From Thermodesulfobacteriota bacterium (GTDB lineage: Bacteria; Desulfobacterota; DSM-4660; Desulfatiglandales; HGW-15): 9,346 bases of DNA. The DNA lies in the NCBI GenBank assembly GCA_025454125.1, contig JALOPA010000028.1, forward strand, positions 1 to 9,346, written 5' to 3'. Positions 7,369-9,346 of the stretch are shown here, in pieces. Made by a program: the position numbers and the translations under genes. The notes beneath the pieces were generated by a model. The model saw nothing but the letters and a program-made list of their open reading frames with translations. It was not told the origin of the DNA and made no database searches. Within the stretch, counting starts at the first letter, position 1. Each line of letters opens with the position of its first letter.

Positions 7369-8109
7369 TCACATAAAGCCGTGAAATTCCTTTTTCACCA
7401 GCGCTGTGTGCATGGAGTGGATCAGGGTGAAGAAGTCGAACACGGGCAATTGGAGCTCTTTCTGGATCGCATACCCGTAGGGCGGAAGATCGCTGCACTC
7501 CAGAAGAAGGGCGCCGATCTCCGGGTTCTTCTTCACCATCTTCTTGGCCACGGCCACCGCTTCCTTCTCGATGAGCCGGGAATCGAGCGTGCCCTTTTCC
7601 TTCAGAACCGCTTCGCTGAATTCCTTCTGCTTTTCCATTCCCGCGATGACCAGGGGGATCTCCGGACTCACGCCCACTGCCTTGAAATGCTCGGCCGTCA
7701 GTGAGGCGGAGTCGGCCGTCACGATCCCGATCTTCCGGTTTCTGCGCAGGGTCTGATAAATGAAGGGAATCTGAAGCAAGCTGGACAGGAACACGGGCAC
7801 ATGGAGGGCTTCTGCAACCTCCCTCTGGAAAAGCGCCATGAACCCGCAGGCTCCGGTGATCCCTTTGACGCCCTCTTCCTGGAGTTCGAGAGCCGCGTCG
7901 ACAAAAGGCTTCAGCAGGGTTTTATCTCTCCGGGTCAGCAGCCGCTCGATGGAGGCCTCCTTGACCACCTTGTACCTCACCGGGAAAGGAAAGGAGGACG
8001 CATTTCCCACGTTTCCAGGCACACAGGGGTAGTTGGCGTTCAGGATCAGGATGCCGATGGACTCTCCGTACCAGCACTGTTTCCTATTCTTGACTCGGTA
8101 CAAACTCAT
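7369..8109 (-). CDS. Asp/Glu/hydantoin racemase-superfamily protein
   Basis: A 246-residue cytoplasmic protein of the Asp/Glu/hydantoin racemase superfamily (PF01177), which includes aspartate, glutamate and hydantoin racemases, maleate cis-trans isomerase and AroM-like proteins. These enzymes use two cysteines for proton exchange. Here they are very probably C88 in TGACGFM and C205 in LLECSDLPPY, one per half of the pseudo-symmetric fold. Other landmarks are GILILNANYPCVPGNVGNA (19-37), a family-like N-terminal block, and KIGIVTAD (126-133), which starts the second half. The frame also has a TTG at 8115, but ATG 8109 lies 8 nt from GGAGG, whereas TTG would be only 2 nt from it. The gene overlaps the 3' end of the GntR gene by 26 nt and precedes livH by 13 nt. 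That position suggests it acts on the transported solute. The substrate and whether it racemises or isomerises are unknown. Confidence 0.85.
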   Translation of the reverse strand: MSLYRVKNRKQCWYGESIGILILNANYPCVPGNVGNASSFPFPVRYKVVKEASIERLLTRRDKTLLKPFVDAALELQEEGVKGITGACGFMALFQREVAEALHVPVFLSSLLQIPFIYQTLRRNRKIGIVTADSASLTAEHFKAVGVSPEIPLVIAGMEKQKEFSEAVLKEKGTLDSRLIEKEAVAVAKKMVKKNPEIGALLLECSDLPPYGYAIQKELQLPVFDFFTLIHSMHTALVKKEFHGFM

Positions 8110-8773
8110 CTCCAAATCCTCCGATCAGGTGGGCAATGAGGGTGTGCAGGTAGGTTGCGAAATGCTGTTTAACGCCTCTCTCGACTTCGGCCACGTCCCC
8201 GGCGACAAAAGCATCGTAGATCTTGCTGATGTCGCGGACCGATGAAATAATAAGTTTTTTGATCAGTTCCTGATCCTCGATGGAGTTCCACAGGCGCATG
8301 CACTGGTTGTAGAGGGTGGCGAGGTTCTCTTTGAGCACCTGGTTTCCCTGGGCGTTCTGGATGATGCTGTGGAACTGGGCGTCCAGTTCCAAATAGGAGA
8401 AGATCTCGCTTTTTGGGGAAAGGGCTTTTATCCGGTGAGCCACCGTCTTCAGGGCTTCCATCTGGTCGGGCTGGATCCGTTTGAAGGCCATCCTTGCAGC
8501 GACCGCCTCCAGGACCGTCCTCATTTCGAAGACGTCCTTCAGCGAATTGAGATCGATGGGCGGCACCACCACTCCGGTCTTGGGCTTGATCACCACCAGG
8601 CCTTCCGCTTCGAGCCTCATGAGGGCCTCCCGATAAGGCGTCCGGCTGATGCGGAACTCCTGGCAGATCTTCTTTTCGTGCAAAGTGGAGCCGGGCTTGT
8701 ACCTGCCGAAGATGATCCGCTTCTTCAGCTCGTCGTAGGCTTTCGATCGGCGATTTTTCGGTTTTGCTTTCAT
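8084..8773 (-). CDS. GntR-family transcriptional regulator, FadR/FCD subfamily
   Basis: A 229-residue DNA-binding regulator. The N-terminal winged helix-turn-helix occupies about residues 10-70, with ISRTPYREALMRLEAEGL (42-59) as the recognition region and the wing at PKTGVVV. Residues 76-215 form the all-helical FCD ligand domain. D131 and H135 (DAQFH) and H204 occupy metal-ligand positions, but the remaining conserved His position appears to be Ile182, in DISKIYDAF. FCD regulators typically respond to organic or amino acids. It is first in the transporter operon and divergent from the mttB-like gene. ATG 8773 has no Shine-Dalgarno, and the predicted transcript starts only about 10 nt upstream, so it may be nearly leaderless. 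No other ATG, GTG or TTG precedes the DNA-binding helices. It probably represses or activates both flanking units and itself. Confidence 0.92.
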   Translation of the reverse strand: MKAKPKNRRSKAYDELKKRIIFGRYKPGSTLHEKKICQEFRISRTPYREALMRLEAEGLVVIKPKTGVVVPPIDLNSLKDVFEMRTVLEAVAARMAFKRIQPDQMEALKTVAHRIKALSPKSEIFSYLELDAQFHSIIQNAQGNQVLKENLATLYNQCMRLWNSIEDQELIKKLIISSVRDISKIYDAFVAGDVAEVERGVKQHFATYLHTLIAHLIGGFGDEFVPSQE

Positions 8774-8797
8774 ATATGAAATATATCAGTCATATAT
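8772..8797. promoter_or_regulatory. candidate operator of the GntR regulator (inverted repeat)
   Basis: ATATATGA (8772-8779) and TCATATAT (8790-8797) form a perfect 8-bp inverted repeat with a 10-nt spacer. It covers the -10 region, the expected transcription start and the start codon of the regulator gene, the usual place for autorepression. The sequence is AT-rich in an otherwise GC-rich window, so some symmetry could be chance. Confidence 0.45.
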
Positions 8798-8819
8798 TTT
8801 ATGTATGTATAGATGTCAA
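8791..8819 (-). promoter_or_regulatory. sigma70-type promoter for gntR-racemase-liv operon
   Basis: On the minus strand, a perfect TTGACA (8819-8814) is followed after 17 nt by TATATG (8796-8791). Transcription would start near 8784, about 10 nt before the ATG at 8773. It is the best promoter match found for the leftward operon, and it lies in the only AT-rich stretch of the region. Confidence 0.65.
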
Positions 8820-8891
8820 GCAATCTTTGAAACCCTCACCTTCCCTTCCCATTCTTGATGCGCTCGCAAAAAGTCGCAAAACCGTCTTTTG

Positions 8892-8919
8892 CGTCATTCC
8901 GGCGAAAGCCGGAATCCAG
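8892..8919. repeat. REP-like hairpin unit with GAAA loop
   Basis: A unit with a perfect 8-bp stem ATTCCGGC/GCCGGAAT closed by a GAAA tetraloop. It is the same family as the units at 2611-2679, with paired stem changes (C-G replaced by G-C), which preserve folding. It forms the left half of the inverted pair inside the MITE-like element. Confidence 0.8.
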
Positions 8920-8943
8920 GTTCTTCGAACACTTACAGAATAT

Positions 8944-8990
8944 CTGGACCCCGGTTCTTGTCCGCCTCAGGCGGGTTCACCGGGGTGACG
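8944..8990. repeat. REP-like unit with nested inner hairpin
   Basis: Outer arms ACCCCGGT (8948-8955) and ACCGGGGT (8979-8986) pair perfectly over 8 bp. A second hairpin, CCGCC-TCA-GGCGG (8962-8974), sits where the simple units have a 4-nt loop. The flanks CTGGA and TGACG mirror the unit at 8892-8919, making the two an inverted pair. Confidence 0.7.
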
Positions 8991-9012
8991 ACTTCTTACG
9001 AAGCCGTCATTC

Positions 9013-9041
9013 TTGACTCTGCGCCTGCCTTGGGATAGGAT
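9013..9041 (+). promoter_or_regulatory. sigma70-type promoter for mttB-like gene
   Basis: TTGACT (9013-9018), a 17-nt spacer and TAGGAT (9036-9041) form a reasonable promoter. Transcription would start near 9048, giving a leader of about 30 nt before ATG 9079. The -35 box begins inside the right copy of the octamer flanking the MITE-like element. This placement argues against the alternative in-frame ATG at 9040, which would overlap the -10. Confidence 0.5.
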
Positions 9042-9078
9042 GGCCGGGCTTGTTAAACGACAATCGTGCGAGGTGGAT

Positions 9079-9346
9079 ATGGAGACAGGCTTGAACAACC
9101 GGTGTGCACCCCACTTCAGACTTCTCGACGAGGCTCAGATCCTGAGGATCTATCAGTCGGCCCTGAGAGTTCTGGACGAGGTGGGGGTGAGGGTCAATCT
9201 GAGCAAGGCCGTGGACCTCCTGGCCGGGGCCGGCGCCAGAGTCAAAGACAAGAACGTCGTGGAGATCCCTTCCTTTCTTGTGGAAGCGGCTGTCCGGTCC
9301 GCGCCTTCCAACGTGGTCCTCTACAACCGGAAAAAGCAACCGGCGA
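9079..9346 (+). CDS. MttB-superfamily (trimethylamine methyltransferase family) protein, 5' part
   Basis: The first 89 codons of a gene running off the right edge. It starts METGLNNRCAPHFRLL, then DEAQILRIYQSALRVLDEVG, a leucine-rich segment with GAGARV, an IPSFLVEAAVRSAPS segment and LYNRKK. This matches the conserved N-terminus of the MttB superfamily (about 480-500 residues), which transfers methyl groups from quaternary or tertiary amines to a corrinoid protein. Classical MttB carries an in-frame amber (pyrrolysine) codon; most superfamily members lack it and use betaines. That site lies beyond the window, so the type is undecided. ATG 9079 has GAGGTG 3-5 nt upstream; ATG 9040 in the same frame lacks a proper site and overlaps the promoter. 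It is divergent from the GntR-led transporter operon, which hints at shared control. Confidence 0.85.
   Translation, partial: METGLNNRCAPHFRLLDEAQILRIYQSALRVLDEVGVRVNLSKAVDLLAGAGARVKDKNVVEIPSFLVEAAVRSAPSNVVLYNRKKQPA

Larger units (their letters stand above)
8856..9009. mobile_element. MITE-like palindromic element in the divergent intergenic region
   Basis: The ends are imperfect 21-bp terminal inverted repeats, 8856-8876 and 8989-9009, identical at 15 of 21 positions with the core CGnAAnAAGTCG. Inside are CGCAAAA/TTTTGCG (8875-8893) and two REP-like units in opposite orientation, 8892-8919 and 8944-8990. The octamer ATTCTTGA occurs at both edges (8851-8858 and 9009-9016), consistent with an 8-bp target duplication, although TGA/TCA overlaps the terminal repeats. 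No coding capacity is present. It is a non-autonomous element that would need a transposase from elsewhere. Confidence 0.65.

Noticed and set aside
8856..9009. CRISPR array or tRNA-like structure from the clustered palindromes
   Set aside because: There are only two divergent palindromic units in inverted orientation, with no regular spacer-repeat pattern and no cloverleaf. The terminal inverted repeats fit a MITE-like element better.
9007..9339. 110-codon minus-strand open frame at the right edge
   Set aside because: It lies antisense to the MttB-family coding sequence, which has clear homology, and has no recognisable domain or ribosome-binding site.

Overview
The window looks like a chromosomal segment of an anaerobic, fairly GC-rich bacterium of the former Deltaproteobacteria (Desulfobacterota type). 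The organism is inferred from three things: a branched-chain-amino-acid-type (LIV) ABC operon, an MttB-superfamily methyltransferase gene, and short palindromic intergenic repeats of the GTCATTCC(C/G)GCGAA...GGAATC type that I associate with that group. No rRNA or marker gene is present to settle it.

Layout. Almost everything is on the minus strand. A single operon-like block reads leftward from about 8784: a GntR/FCD regulator (8084-8773), an Asp/Glu-racemase-superfamily enzyme (7369-8109), then livH, livM, livG, livF and last the periplasmic binding protein (2782-3933). Spacings are 8-19 nt or overlaps, except for a 108-nt leader before the binding-protein gene. A 280-nt gap with a REP-type inverted pair follows. 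Next come a FOXRED1-like FAD oxidoreductase (1326-2501) and an exported alpha/beta hydrolase (249-1283). The left edge carries a piece of cinA/pncC that lacks its 5' part. On the right, across a 305-nt divergent intergenic region, an MttB-superfamily (trimethylamine methyltransferase family) gene starts on the plus strand at 9079 and runs off the window.

The 305-nt divergent region is the most structured part. It holds a strong leftward promoter for the regulator (TTGACA, 17 nt, TATATG) with an 8-bp inverted repeat lying over its -10 and the start codon. It also holds a roughly 150-bp MITE-like element with 21-bp imperfect terminal inverted repeats, two internal hairpins and an 8-bp flanking direct repeat. 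A rightward promoter for the mttB-like gene begins at the element's right edge.

How the genes may work together (inference): an amino-acid-like or betaine-like solute is bound in the periplasm and imported by the LIV-type transporter. The racemase-family enzyme may convert one stereoisomer, and the corrinoid-dependent MttB-type protein may remove a methyl group. All of this would be under a solute-sensing FCD regulator. The FAD amine-oxidoreductase-like protein could oxidise an N-methyl product, but it lies beyond the repeat and may be unrelated. The substrate cannot be named from this sequence.
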